DNA of 64,000 nucleotides from Peribacillus frigoritolerans (lineage in GTDB: Bacteria; Bacillota; Bacilli; Bacillales; DSM-1321): the NCBI RefSeq assembly GCF_040250305.1, contig NZ_CP158190.1:5532671-5596670 (forward strand), given 5' to 3'. The position numbers and the translations under genes are program-made. The notes below the pieces were generated by a model. The model was given only the letters and a program-made list of their open reading frames with translations, had not been told where the DNA came from and did not search any database. Numbering within the stretch: the stretch's first letter is position 1; each line of letters starts with the position of its first letter. Of this stretch, positions 1 to 10,090 are shown in pieces.

Positions 1-291
1 AAAGCCGATGCGGATTGTCCCTTTTTCCGGATCCAGACTTTCAGCCATCTCACGCTTGGCACGATCGATAATATCCATAGCTTGTTCCATATGAGCTAAA
101 AATGTATGTCCTATAGGCGTTAATCTAATCTTTCGGCCTTCCCTGATAAATAAGGGCACACCCAGCTCTTCTTCTAAATTGTATATTTGGCGACTGACAG
201 CAGACTGGGCAACATGCAAATCCACTGCTGCTTCCGTCATATGTTCACGCTTTGCCACTTCAATGAAATACTCGATTTGTCTTAATTCCAA
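1..291 (-). CDS. LysR-family regulator, GltC-like, N-terminal part (runs off the window)
   Basis: Only the first 97 codons are present; the C-terminus lies beyond base 1. The reverse-strand product begins M/LELRQIEYFIEVA and carries a LysR winged helix-turn-helix (HVAQSAVSRQIYNLEEELG, about residues 27-45). The spacing closely resembles GltC, the activator of glutamate synthase in Bacillus subtilis. The start is a TTG at 289-291 with an AAGAGGGAGC ribosome binding site; the next upstream ATG reads into a stop. It is transcribed away from a glutamate dehydrogenase gene, as LysR regulators often are from their target. The ligand and target are inferred, because the effector domain is not visible. 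Confidence 0.85.
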   Translation of the reverse strand, partial: MELRQIEYFIEVAKREHMTEAAVDLHVAQSAVSRQIYNLEEELGVPLFIREGRKIRLTPIGHTFLAHMEQAMDIIDRAKREMAESLDPEKGTIRIGF

Positions 292-330
292 TCTAAGCTC
301 CCTCTTTCATATCAAAACAGCATGTTATTT

Positions 331-345
331 ATCTAATATTCAGAT
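331..345. promoter_or_regulatory. Candidate LysR/GltC-type operator between gltC-like gene and gdhA
   Basis: The palindrome ATCT-N7-AGAT (ATCTAATATTCAGAT) lies in the 157-bp divergent intergenic region. It fits the LysR-type dyad and resembles the ATCTC/GAGAT GltC boxes. Binding is inferred. Confidence 0.5.
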
Positions 346-433
346 TGTTTATTTCTTTTTAAAATTATACCATGAAAGTATCATATAAAAACCGATAGAC
401 TTACCCTATTTAATATTTTATGTATTTATCTAA

Positions 434-1831
<1,398 letters not shown>

Positions 1832-1846
1832 CAATCAGTTGATTTA

Positions 1847-1880
1847 GGAGGCGGTCCGACATGGGCCGCCTTACTTTTGT
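1847..1880 (+). terminator. Rho-independent terminator after gdhA
   Basis: An AGGCGG/CCGCCT hairpin begins 16 bases after the gdhA stop and is followed by TTACTTTTGT. Confidence 0.7.
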
Positions 1881-1962
1881 AAAAGAATGATCTCACTTTC
1901 TCACCTCTCTCATTCATATCAATTCAAGCTGAATATCCACAATCAGATAACATCAACGGAAT

Positions 1963-1995
1963 TAAAAAAGGAGTGCCGGAAAAGTTCCGGCACCC
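1963..1995 (-). terminator. Rho-independent terminator of the rbs operon
   Basis: On the minus strand, an inverted repeat with arms GGTGCCGGAA and TTCCGGCAC lies just beyond the rbsB stop and is followed by a T-run (A-run at 1964-1970 on the plus strand). Confidence 0.85.
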
Positions 1996-2013
1996 TCATT
2001 GTTTGTATGACAA

Positions 2014-2934
2014 TCATTCTTTGGTGACCAATTTCAATGGAACGGATATTGTGTCATCCACTTTGTCGCCTTTTAAGATTTTTTCAGCCGCATTAACCGC
2101 TTCTTCACCGATAAGTGCCGGTTGTTGGGCGATTGTAGCATTTAGTTCACCGTTTTCAACTGCTTTCAATGCATCATCATTTCCGTCAAAACCAACTACG
2201 ATGATGTCTTTTCCAGCTGCCTTGATTGCTTCAATGGCTCCTAGTGCCATTTCATCATTATGGGCGAATACCGCTTGGATGTCTTTATCGCCTTGCAGGA
2301 TATTTTCCATGACGTTAAGCCCTTTTGTCCGGTCGAATTCCGCCGTTTGGCTTGTCAGGACATCTAACTGCTTGTCCGCAATATTGTGGAAACCTTTCCC
2401 GCGTTCACGAGTTGCAGATGCACCAGATACCCCTTCAAGTTCCACTACTTTCGCTTTTTCGCCAAGCTCTTTAACTAGATATTCTGCAGCCATTTCCCCG
2501 CCAGCCACATTATCGGAAGCGATGAACGTTTCAATGTCACCTTCGTCTGAAGATCGGTCAATCGTGATAACGGGAATGCCCGCTTCATTAGCTGATTGAA
2601 CGGCTGAAGATATTGCCGCAGAGTCAGTAGGATTCACAAGAAGGACATCAACCTTTTGAAGGATTAAATCTTCAATTCCGCTGATTTGTTTTGCCGTATC
2701 ATCTTGGGCGTCAACAACTGTGACTTTCATGCCTTTTTCTTTTGCTTCTTTTTCAATACCATCTTTTAAGGAAACGAAGAATGGATTGTTTAAAGTAGAG
2801 ATGCTGACTCCGACTTTCACGTCTTTCATGGAGTCTTTCTTTTCTTTTTTATCATCTGTTAGACCAGAATCCATTGAACAGGCAGCCAAGACCATTAAAG
2901 AAAGAACCATGATGATCGATACTATTTTTTTCAT
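2014..2934 (-). CDS. rbsB: D-ribose ABC transporter, substrate-binding lipoprotein
   Basis: The 306-aa product captures ribose outside the membrane and delivers it to RbsAC. A lipoprotein signal ends at a lipobox (LMVLAAC, Cys19). The mature part is a periplasmic-binding-protein type I fold with VGVSISTLNNPFFVSL near the N-terminus, and IDRSSDEGDIETFIASDN and VVGFDGNDDALKAV further on, typical of RbsB. It is the last gene of rbsRKDACB, 15 bases after rbsC. The ribosome binding site is AGAGGTG before ATG. Being distal, it may be translated most strongly, as binding proteins usually are; this is not demonstrable here. Confidence 0.95.
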   Translation of the reverse strand: MKKIVSIIMVLSLMVLAACSMDSGLTDDKKEKKDSMKDVKVGVSISTLNNPFFVSLKDGIEKEAKEKGMKVTVVDAQDDTAKQISGIEDLILQKVDVLLVNPTDSAAISSAVQSANEAGIPVITIDRSSDEGDIETFIASDNVAGGEMAAEYLVKELGEKAKVVELEGVSGASATRERGKGFHNIADKQLDVLTSQTAEFDRTKGLNVMENILQGDKDIQAVFAHNDEMALGAIEAIKAAGKDIIVVGFDGNDDALKAVENGELNATIAQQPALIGEEAVNAAEKILKGDKVDDTISVPLKLVTKE

Positions 2935-2949
2935 TGATTACACCTCTTC

Positions 2950-3894
2950 TTATGATTTTTTACGGTCAAGTAAGACCGCGATTAATATAACTGCACCTTT
3001 TACCACTTGCTGGTAAAAAGAGGATACACCAAGTAAATTCATGCCGTTATTCAAGGTACCGATGATCAGGACACCGACCAGCGTACCGAACAAGCGCCCT
3101 TTACCGCCTGAAAGGCTCGTTCCGCCCAGCACTACGGCTGCGATGGCATCCATTTCATAGGATTGGCCTGCCGTCGGCTGTGCCGAATTCAGACGGGATG
3201 TCAAAATGGCACCGGCAATGGCCGCCATCGTACCGGCCAGACCATAGATGGCCACCTTGACCCGGTCAACTTTAATCCCCGAAATACGGGAAGCCCTTTC
3301 ATTTCCTCCAATGGCATAAGTTTTACGGCCAAAGGATGTTTTATGAAGCAGGAACCATAGGATTAAGAAAGCGATGACCATCACAACGGCCGGTACTGGC
3401 ACTCCAAGGAAGTAACCTCTCCCAAGCATCTGGAACATAACGGAATCGCCAATTCCTGTAATCGGCTTTCCATCCGTATACACAAGCGTTAATCCCCGGA
3501 AAATCGTCATGGTGGCCAGTGTCACGATGAAAGGGGCCATTTTACCCTTTGAAACGAGTATCCCATTGATTACACCCATTATTGCACCTAGTAGAATGCC
3601 TACTAATATTGCTAAAATCGGATCTAATCCCGAGACCATCATACCAGCCATAAGTGCGCTGGATAGAGCTAAAATGGAACCGACGGACAAGTCGATGCCG
3701 CCTGTCAATATGATAAAGGTCATTCCAAATGCAATAAGTGCATTAATGGAGGTTTGACGCAATAAATTCAAAATATTATTCGGTTCCATGAATGATGGAT
3801 TTAAAACGGTTATTACGATAAATAAAAGTACCAGGGCGAGTAACGGACCGAATTTCTGCCAAATCCCGCTTTTCCCTGTAGCCTCAAGTTTCAT
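2950..3894 (-). CDS. rbsC: D-ribose ABC transporter, permease
   Basis: This is a 314-aa polytopic membrane protein of the branched-chain/sugar permease family. Repeated hydrophobic helices span the length, and the conserved segment ILTGGIDLSVGSILALSSALMA (about residues 62-83) is characteristic of ribose/xylose-type permeases. So is AAVVLGGTSLSGGKGRLFGT (about 247-266), the ATPase-contact region. It sits one base from the end of rbsA, implying translational coupling. Its length is normal for RbsC. Confidence 0.95.
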   Translation of the reverse strand: MKLEATGKSGIWQKFGPLLALVLLFIVITVLNPSFMEPNNILNLLRQTSINALIAFGMTFIILTGGIDLSVGSILALSSALMAGMMVSGLDPILAILVGILLGAIMGVINGILVSKGKMAPFIVTLATMTIFRGLTLVYTDGKPITGIGDSVMFQMLGRGYFLGVPVPAVVMVIAFLILWFLLHKTSFGRKTYAIGGNERASRISGIKVDRVKVAIYGLAGTMAAIAGAILTSRLNSAQPTAGQSYEMDAIAAVVLGGTSLSGGKGRLFGTLVGVLIIGTLNNGMNLLGVSSFYQQVVKGAVILIAVLLDRKKS

Positions 3895-3895
3895 C

Positions 3896-5386
3896 CTAGT
3901 TCCCTCCTGTCGCCAATGCCATAATTTTTTCTTGCGTCGCTTCCTGCTTTAACAATTCCCCAGCAATCTCACCTTCGTGAACGACAAGGATTCTATCACT
4001 CATTCCAATGATTTCCGGAAGCTCTGACGAAACCATGATGATGGCGATGCCTCGCTCCGTCAATTCATTCATCAACTCGTAAATTTCACGTTTTGCGCCA
4101 ACATCTATGCCTCTGGTCGGTTCATCCATAATTAAAACTTTAGGGGAAGTACCGATCCATTTGGCTATTACCACCTTCTGTTGATTTCCTCCGGATAGAT
4201 TGCCGATGACCGTTTCAGCAGAAGATGTCTTTACATGAAGTCGCTTAATCATCATTTCGGCAAAGTTCATCTCATCTTCCGTTTTTACGATTCCGTTAGG
4301 AGCAAAACTTTTGAGATTCGGCAAGCCGATATTTTCCCTTACAGAAAAGTCCAGGATCAACCCCTCTTCTTTCCGATTTTCCGTAATGAAAGCCAGGCCG
4401 TGTCGAACTGCATCCGTTGGTTTTCGTATGGAAACCTTCTTGCCTTCAATGGTGATTTCACCCCTGTCTATTTGGTCGACACCAAAAAGGGCGCGCATTA
4501 TTTCTGTTCTTCCTGCTCCCATCAATCCGGCGACACCGACAATCTCACCTTGGCGAACCGCGAAATGGATATCTTCAAAAAGCCCCTTTTTAGTTAAACC
4601 TTTTACATCAAGGACTATGTCGCCAGGATTCGCTTCACGATGAGGAAAACGGTCCTCCAGCTCCCGCCCTACCATTTTTTGAACGACTTCATCGAAATTT
4701 GTATCTGCAATTCTTTTCGTATCGACGGTTTTTCCGTCACGCATTACAGTGATCCGGTCACAAATGGCGAATATTTCTTCCATCCGATGAGAAATATAAA
4801 CAAGCGAAACACCCTTTTTGGTAAGTCCCTTCATCACTTCAAAGAGCTTCTCTATTTCCCTATCAGTTAAAGCTGCTGTGGGCTCGTCCATGATGATGAC
4901 TTCGGCATCCGTCATGAGCGCCTTGGCAATTTCAATCATTTGCTGTTCCCCGACAGAACACAATCCGGCTTCCTTATCAAAAGGAAGGGAAATATTAAGT
5001 GTTTTAAAAATCTCGTTTGCACGCGCTTTCATTTGTTTCGTCTTCAGGACGCCGAAGGCATTCACCATTTCCCTGCCGATAAATAGATTCTCCAGCACGG
5101 TCATTTCTGGCCAAATATTCAATTCCTGACGAATAAAGGCCATTCCTGCCTCTTCCGCTTCCTTTGAATCCTTGAATGAGGTTTCTTTACCGTTAATCTC
5201 AATCGTCCCTTGATCTTGTTTATGCAGCCCGGTCAAAATGTTCATCAAGGTTGATTTCCCCGCACCATTTTCCCCCATTAGCGCATGTACTTCCCCAGCC
5301 TCTAAAGAAAAATGAACACCTTCCAATACCTTGTTTTGACCAAATGCTTTATAAATATTGTGCATTTCGATTTGCATGCTCATCAT
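3896..5386 (-). CDS. rbsA: D-ribose ABC transporter, tandem ATPase
   Basis: The 496-aa protein has two fused ABC ATPase halves, as is usual for sugar importers of this class. The N-terminal half has Walker [10 protein letters not shown] (about 38-46), a degenerate signature CSVGEQQ and Walker [14 protein letters not shown]. The C-terminal half has the degenerate Walker [10 protein letters not shown], signature LSGGNQQK and Walker [13 protein letters not shown]. Three in-frame ATGs cluster at the start; the first is reported, but MQIEMHN, nine bases downstream, is equally possible. It lies between rbsD and rbsC with gaps of 9 and 1 bases. Confidence 0.95.
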   Translation of the reverse strand: MMSMQIEMHNIYKAFGQNKVLEGVHFSLEAGEVHALMGENGAGKSTLMNILTGLHKQDQGTIEINGKETSFKDSKEAEEAGMAFIRQELNIWPEMTVLENLFIGREMVNAFGVLKTKQMKARANEIFKTLNISLPFDKEAGLCSVGEQQMIEIAKALMTDAEVIIMDEPTAALTDREIEKLFEVMKGLTKKGVSLVYISHRMEEIFAICDRITVMRDGKTVDTKRIADTNFDEVVQKMVGRELEDRFPHREANPGDIVLDVKGLTKKGLFEDIHFAVRQGEIVGVAGLMGAGRTEIMRALFGVDQIDRGEITIEGKKVSIRKPTDAVRHGLAFITENRKEEGLILDFSVRENIGLPNLKSFAPNGIVKTEDEMNFAEMMIKRLHVKTSSAETVIGNLSGGNQQKVVIAKWIGTSPKVLIMDEPTRGIDVGAKREIYELMNELTERGIAIIMVSSELPEIIGMSDRILVVHEGEIAGELLKQEATQEKIMALATGGN

Positions 5387-5395
5387 CTCATTTCT

Positions 5396-5788
5396 TTAAA
5401 AGAATACTCCAGACTGCAATATGCAATTTGAATATGGCGTCGTCTCCCCGGTCCGGATTATTGCTTTCGCGTTACTTGTCAGCCTTTTAAAATCCTCATG
5501 GGAAACATATTCAATCGCTGCTCCGAATTGCTGCTCCATGTATTGATGCTGTTCCGGGTTTTTAACCTTCACTTCTGTGGCAGCGATAACTTTTTCAACA
5601 ACCATATCTTCGTGAACCGCCCGGACGACATCTTGAAATGATGGTGTTCCAGGCGTCAATGCTAAATCTATCTTGCATACTCCAGGTGGCACCGGCAGCC
5701 CGGCATCACCTACGACAATATAATCGGTATGACCAAGGTCAACCAGGACCTTGGCTATTGAACTATTGATGATTCCTTGACGTTTCAT
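5396..5788 (-). CDS. rbsD: D-ribose pyranase
   Basis: The 130-aa RbsD interconverts beta-pyranose and beta-furanose forms of ribose, supplying RbsK with its substrate. [20 protein letters not shown] contains the conserved His20. [16 protein letters not shown] and the C-terminal [21 protein letters not shown] are typical of the family. Length is normal. The ATG overlaps the rbsK stop in an ATGA arrangement, so translation is probably coupled. Confidence 0.95.
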   Translation of the reverse strand: MKRQGIINSSIAKVLVDLGHTDYIVVGDAGLPVPPGVCKIDLALTPGTPSFQDVVRAVHEDMVVEKVIAATEVKVKNPEQHQYMEQQFGAAIEYVSHEDFKRLTSNAKAIIRTGETTPYSNCILQSGVFF

Positions 5789-6669
5789 GCTTCAAAGCCC
5801 CTCTCGACCTCTAACCTTTGCGGCATGCCGCCTTGTGCGCCTAATTTCGTCACGGAAATGGAGGCTGCCCGGTTCGCGAACAACAAACATTCGTCAAAAC
5901 TTTTTCCTTCTGCAACAGCCACCGCAAAGGCAGCATTGAAAGTATCCCCTGCCCCTGTCGTATCCACCGCTTCCACTTCAAAACTTGGAACAACCTTTTC
6001 TTCATGTCCGTCAAAATAACGGACGCCATTTTTCCCTTCGGTAATGAATAATTTATTTGGATACTCAGTCAAGACTTCCGTTCTATCTCTCCCATTGAAT
6101 AGTATCTCGAATTCATGTTCATTCGGAGTAAGGAATGATGCCTGTTGAATGACAGCCTCGCTTAGCTTGCGGGCGGGAGCTGGGTTCAATAGTAATCTCT
6201 TTTGAAGCGTGTTGCACAAGTCAGCCAGAAACTCCACCGTTTCCTCAGGTATTTCCTGCTGAACCAACACGATATCCGAATCTTCTATTACTTTTTTCGC
6301 CTTTTGTACATATTCAGGAGTAATGAAATCATTCGCACCTTTTACGACAATAATGCTGTTATCACCTTCCGAAAGGGTAATGTGTGCTGTCCCGGAAGCA
6401 GACCCTGTAACCGGTTCCACATACTCCGTGTTTACATGATTTTTTTTCAGGTTTTCTAAGATGATCTCTCCATAGACATCATCTCCTACACATCCAACCA
6501 TCGACACTTCTGCACCAAGACGTGCCGCTGCAACAGCCTGGTTGGCTCCCTTTCCTCCAGGAACCGTGATAAAGGACTCCCCTAAAACCGTTTCCCCCGC
6601 CATTGGCCGTTTGGCTGATGTCACCACTAAGTCCATTGACGAACTTCCGACTACTGCAATTCTAATCAT
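5785..6669 (-). CDS. rbsK: Ribokinase
   Basis: The 294-aa PfkB-family kinase phosphorylates ribose to ribose 5-phosphate. The first PfkB signature is around [16 protein letters not shown] (about 38-53). The second is [16 protein letters not shown] (about 236-251) and contains the catalytic aspartate. The start ATG overlaps the rbsR stop by four bases and the stop overlaps the rbsD start, so rbsR, rbsK and rbsD form a tightly coupled block. Confidence 0.95.
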   Translation of the reverse strand: MIRIAVVGSSSMDLVVTSAKRPMAGETVLGESFITVPGGKGANQAVAAARLGAEVSMVGCVGDDVYGEIILENLKKNHVNTEYVEPVTGSASGTAHITLSEGDNSIIVVKGANDFITPEYVQKAKKVIEDSDIVLVQQEIPEETVEFLADLCNTLQKRLLLNPAPARKLSEAVIQQASFLTPNEHEFEILFNGRDRTEVLTEYPNKLFITEGKNGVRYFDGHEEKVVPSFEVEAVDTTGAGDTFNAAFAVAVAEGKSFDECLLFANRAASISVTKLGAQGGMPQRLEVERGFEA

Positions 6670-7652
6670 GTCTTCTCCGCCTTCCTTCTCGTTGTTTGTC
6701 TCTCCACAAAAGAAACAGGGAGCTTTTTATGTGTTACTTCCATTTTTTCTTGATTGATCCTTTTAATTAGCATTTCCGCCGCTTGTGCCCCCATCTCATA
6801 GGCTGGCTGCCGAATTGTCGATAAAGGCGGGTGCAATAACGCTGTGAAGGCAATATCATCATAGCCGATCAATTGTATGTCTTCCGGTATCCGTATTCCC
6901 CGTTTTAAAATCTCTTGAAGTGCGGCGGCTGCAACAATATCATTACAAGCAATGATTCCATCGGTTTCCGGATATTGCTCGAAAAGCTGCTTCACGCATG
7001 TTTGGCCGCCCTGAAGAGTTAGGGATGAATCCATGACTTGCACGTTCACTTTTGCTTGTTTCAATTCTTCCAATGCTGCCATGTACCGTTCATATACAGG
7101 CTTTATTTCGACTGGCCCCCTAATGAGGACGATATTCGTACTACCTCTATCCAGCAATACGCGTGCTGCCAGCTTACCGCCTGTCTTTTGATCGGAATAA
7201 ACAGCTGGTAACTTCTCAGCTGTACGGTCGAGAAGGACAACTGGAATATCCAGATTATCGAAATTTTCATTGGCTTCTTCACTAGTTGAAGCAATCATGC
7301 CCACTACATTATTTTGCAGGAATGTGTCGATATATTCTATTTCTTTATCTCTCTTTTCATCACTATTTCCAAAAATTAACCGATAACCAAATTGCTGCAG
7401 ATAATCCTCGACACCTCTTGCCATTTCTGGGAAGAAGGGATTCGTAATGTCCGGCAAAATCAAACCAACCAATTTGGATTTACGTTTGTAGAGGGATCTT
7501 GCCACTTCATTCGGTTTATAATTCAATTTTTCAACAGCTGCCATGACCACCTTTTTTGTGTCCTCATGTGCATAACCACTGCCATTCATAACTCTGGAAA
7601 CCGTTGCCACAGAAACTCCAGCTTCCTTTGCCACATCCCGAATAGTTGCCAA
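6666..7652 (-). CDS. rbsR: Ribose operon repressor, LacI family
   Basis: The product is a LacI/GalR regulator of about 328 aa. Its N-terminal helix-turn-helix is TIRDVAKEAGVSVATVSRVM and its ligand-binding domain is typical (LVGLILPDITNPFFPEMARG, GIIACNDIVAAAAL, IQLIGYDDI). The longest frame opens at an ATG at 7691. That would place a near-perfect operator inside the coding start. The TTG at 7652 has a GAGGGTGAT ribosome binding site and begins directly at ATIRDV, as in relatives, so I chose it. As the first gene of rbsRKDACB it probably autoregulates the operon. Confidence 0.92.
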   Translation of the reverse strand: MATIRDVAKEAGVSVATVSRVMNGSGYAHEDTKKVVMAAVEKLNYKPNEVARSLYKRKSKLVGLILPDITNPFFPEMARGVEDYLQQFGYRLIFGNSDEKRDKEIEYIDTFLQNNVVGMIASTSEEANENFDNLDIPVVLLDRTAEKLPAVYSDQKTGGKLAARVLLDRGSTNIVLIRGPVEIKPVYERYMAALEELKQAKVNVQVMDSSLTLQGGQTCVKQLFEQYPETDGIIACNDIVAAAALQEILKRGIRIPEDIQLIGYDDIAFTALLHPPLSTIRQPAYEMGAQAAEMLIKRINQEKMEVTHKKLPVSFVERQTTRRKAEKT

Positions 7653-7672
7653 TATATCACCCTCAATACTTT

Positions 7673-7690
7673 TGTGTAACCGTTTACACA
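7673..7690. promoter_or_regulatory. RbsR/CcpA (cre) operator of the ribose operon
   Basis: TGTGTAACCGTTTACACA is a near-perfect palindrome. Its core TGTAACCGTTTACA matches the cre pattern TGWNANCGNTNWCA on the minus strand. It sits 20-40 bases upstream of the proposed rbsR start. A LacI-family operator, carbon catabolite control, or both are likely. Confidence 0.8.
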
Positions 7691-7800
7691 TAGCTTATCA
7701 CCAATTTAAATGAACGGCAAGCCCTATACCAAAGATAATTTTTAGGGAATTTGACCTAAAACTGAAGGAAACAGGAGTTCTACCTAACTGTTAAAACTAA

Positions 7801-7927
7801 GTTGATTGGAGTGGAAGGTACGAGACTCCTGCGGGAAAAGCGCGTCCAAGGGAGACCCCCGCAGACGCAAGCCGAGGAGGCTCACGGACCGCACCGCGGA
7901 AAGCGAGTGCCTGGAGCGGAAATCAAC
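7801..7927 (+). repeat. Intergenic repeat element, copy 1 (127-bp core)
   Basis: The core starts GTTGATTGGAGTGGAAGG and ends GCGGAAATCAAC, so the tips GTTGATT and AATCAAC are inverted repeats. Inside, CTCCTGCGGG can pair with CCCGCAG, and GGAGGCTC with GAGTGCCTGG. It is far more GC-rich than its surroundings. The left flank carries a decayed form of the TTCTATCTAA...AACAAA lead-in, and the 3' flank GGTCTAATTGTAAAAGCCATAAAAA is shared with copies 2 and 3. The reading frame through it (7802-7984) is a by-product of the repeat, not a gene. Confidence 0.9.
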
Positions 7928-8031
7928 GGTCTAATTGTAAAAGCCATAAAAATACTGTGGAAAGGTGGTCGGAACACATATTAACATCTTCAACTCCTTA
8001 GATATGGTTTCTATCTAAATTTAATGACTAA

Positions 8032-8156
8032 GTTGATTGGAGTGGAAGGTACGAGACTCCTGCGGGAAAAGCGTGTCTAGGGGAGACCCCGCAGGCGCAA
8101 GCCGAGGAGGCTCCCTGACCGCCCGCGGAAAGCGAGTGCCTGGAGCGGAAATCAAC
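8032..8156 (+). repeat. Intergenic repeat element, copy 2 (125-bp core)
   Basis: It is near-identical to copy 1 over the whole core, in the same orientation and about 100 bases downstream. TTTCTATCTAAATTTAATGAC precedes it. It is followed by GGTCTAATTGTAAAAGCC and then a strong hairpin (8187-8225). Confidence 0.92.
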
Positions 8157-8179
8157 GGTCTAATTGTAAAAGCCATAAA

Positions 8180-8225
8180 AAAACAGTAGACAAACTCGAT
8201 TTTCATGGAGTTTGACTACTGTCTG
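8180..8225 (-). terminator. Terminator of the siderophore operon / 3' hairpin module of repeat copy 2
   Basis: On the minus strand, ACAGTAGTCAAACTC pairs with GAGTTTGTCTACTGT and a T-run follows (A-run at 8179-8186 on the plus strand). It lies downstream of the last siderophore gene. The same hairpin sequence recurs next to repeat copies 3 and 6, so it may belong to the repeat. A short second dyad, GGCTCA/TGAGCC, is at 8231-8248. Confidence 0.75.
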
Positions 8226-8257
8226 AAATTGGCTCAAAAACCTGAGCCAGTTTAACT

Positions 8258-10069
8258 TTAAAGCGATTTTGCAGGTAACTTTTCATAAAGGGCATTATTC
8301 ACATGCCCAAACTCAGATGCATGCGGACGGTCTTCACCATCGCTATATCCATATTGAAGCATCCGATTTCTATTCAGGCAGAGTTTTGTTAATTTTGGCG
8401 CAAAGAAATTGAATGTATCGAAACGATCCTGTAACATAGGGAATTTTTTCTGATGTGCCAGGATTGTTCGGGCGACGCCTTCCCAGAAAGCATTCTCATC
8501 CAAAAGGGACCTCTTCATGAGAAGTGTTGACAAGTATCGGAAATGACAGATGAATAGTCCCGTGAAAATGAATTGAACCAGCCCCTCTGGAGTCTCACTT
8601 CTTAGTACTTTCCTTAAATCATCAGGAAGGCTGCTTAATTCAGGAAGCGGCTGATCACTTACGTTTACATCATCTACAAAATCCTTGATGGCCAAACGGT
8701 GAGGCTTGTAATCCTTCAAAACTAAAATGGTATTTTGACCATGCGGCGAGAAGACCAATCCATATTGATAGATAAAATGCAGTAATGGGGATAGGATGAC
8801 GTCGAATAATTGAGCTGTCCAGGCTTCTGCAGTCAATCCCGATTTTTCAATAAGGCTTTCCACATATGGTTTACCTTTGCTGTCTACATGTAAAAGGGAC
8901 GCAAGCGTAATGGGCTTTTCGCCTTCTTCCATATAACTGTAAATACTTTCTCTCCAAATCCCCCCCAGCATCTCTAAATATTGATACGGTACATTCTCTA
9001 GCTTGGAATAATACGGGTGATCAACATTTAAACTGGCCACTTCACCAGGAAGCACTACTTTGCATTGTTCTTTCAAGAATGAATCATTTTCATAAATGTT
9101 CTTTATATACGTTGTGATTTTTGGGGCAATGACCGTGCGTTCAGCTGGCAATCCACGGTAGACTAGCGTATTTAAAATGCTCATCGGCAGCTTGACGTGG
9201 TGTTTATCCTTATTCGATACATTAACAAATGTCCGGATGGATTGTTGCGGCAGATACTTATCAGGACCATTTCCCAAAGCTACGATCAGCCCTTTAGCCA
9301 GGTCATCGGTAAAGTTCTGGATGATTACATTCTTCCACTGCCATTCATGAACTGGGAGGTAGTAATAGTTTTCTGCGTTCAGCCCTTTTTCTGTCAATAT
9401 CTTTGCAAATGATTTTTGGGTTTCCCCATCCAGTTCATTCTCCATCAGTTGCTTATAGGATAACGTTTCGACTGAATTGAACTCACCCCTCGTTTTATGG
9501 ACGGCAATCCAGGATAACTGAACTTCCTTCTGGTTTTCTGGGGCGAACTGCAAATAATCATCATAACCGAAACCGATTCTTCCCTTGTTATAAGCAATCC
9601 AAGGGTGACCGCTCATTTCTCCTTCAAGTAATGCATAATCCAGTTCAACTAAATCATCCGCATCTTGTTCAGGTTTGGATAGCAATTGGAGATCCGCAAG
9701 CAGCGTATGATGGAATTCTTTGATTAAATGTCCTGTTGTTTCTGCAGTCATCCCAATTAACGGCTGGATGTCCAAAATGAATTGAATGGCATCCTTGGCC
9801 TGTGTAAAACCTTCCGTTTCACATTCCTGGATCGACTCGGCCTGTACCTCATAGCTGTCAAAAAGACGGGGCGACGCCAAAAATCGATAAGATTTCCCCT
9901 CATTTATCTTTAACTCATATAGATTTCCTGCTGCGTTTTCGTTCAGGACAGCTGGATGGATCATATCTTCATACATATACTCAGAAATCATCTTTGCCAG
10001 CAGGTTTTGGTTTACTATCGACCAATTTTTTTCTGAAACTGCCTGTTCCACTTCATTTATGAACTGCAT
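8258..10069 (-). CDS. IucA/IucC-family NIS siderophore synthetase (RhbF-like)
   Basis: The 603-aa product is an NRPS-independent siderophore synthetase. It adenylates a citrate carboxylate and forms an amide with an amine. Family landmarks are LEGEMSGHPWIAYNKGRIGF (about 149-168), HEWQWKNVI (about 243-251), QQSIRTFVNVS, SPHGQNTILVL and KDFVDDVNVS, followed by a FhuF-like C-terminal region. It is the last gene of a six-gene cluster in rhbABCDEF order, so by position it should attach the second hydroxamate arm to the citryl monoamide. The ribosome binding site is GGGGAGA. The substrate assignment is inferred from context. Confidence 0.9.
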   Translation of the reverse strand: MQFINEVEQAVSEKNWSIVNQNLLAKMISEYMYEDMIHPAVLNENAAGNLYELKINEGKSYRFLASPRLFDSYEVQAESIQECETEGFTQAKDAIQFILDIQPLIGMTAETTGHLIKEFHHTLLADLQLLSKPEQDADDLVELDYALLEGEMSGHPWIAYNKGRIGFGYDDYLQFAPENQKEVQLSWIAVHKTRGEFNSVETLSYKQLMENELDGETQKSFAKILTEKGLNAENYYYLPVHEWQWKNVIIQNFTDDLAKGLIVALGNGPDKYLPQQSIRTFVNVSNKDKHHVKLPMSILNTLVYRGLPAERTVIAPKITTYIKNIYENDSFLKEQCKVVLPGEVASLNVDHPYYSKLENVPYQYLEMLGGIWRESIYSYMEEGEKPITLASLLHVDSKGKPYVESLIEKSGLTAEAWTAQLFDVILSPLLHFIYQYGLVFSPHGQNTILVLKDYKPHRLAIKDFVDDVNVSDQPLPELSSLPDDLRKVLRSETPEGLVQFIFTGLFICHFRYLSTLLMKRSLLDENAFWEGVARTILAHQKKFPMLQDRFDTFNFFAPKLTKLCLNRNRMLQYGYSDGEDRPHASEFGHVNNALYEKLPAKSL

Positions 10070-10090
10070 ATAATTCTCCCCTTCCTTCTC

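Noticed and set aside
7802..8206. Open frames across the repeat copies (7802-7984 plus, 8021-8206 minus, 20197-20427 plus, 25617-25955 plus)
   Set aside because: They follow the GC-rich repeat core, differ in frame between copies and look like no protein family; they are by-products of the repeat.
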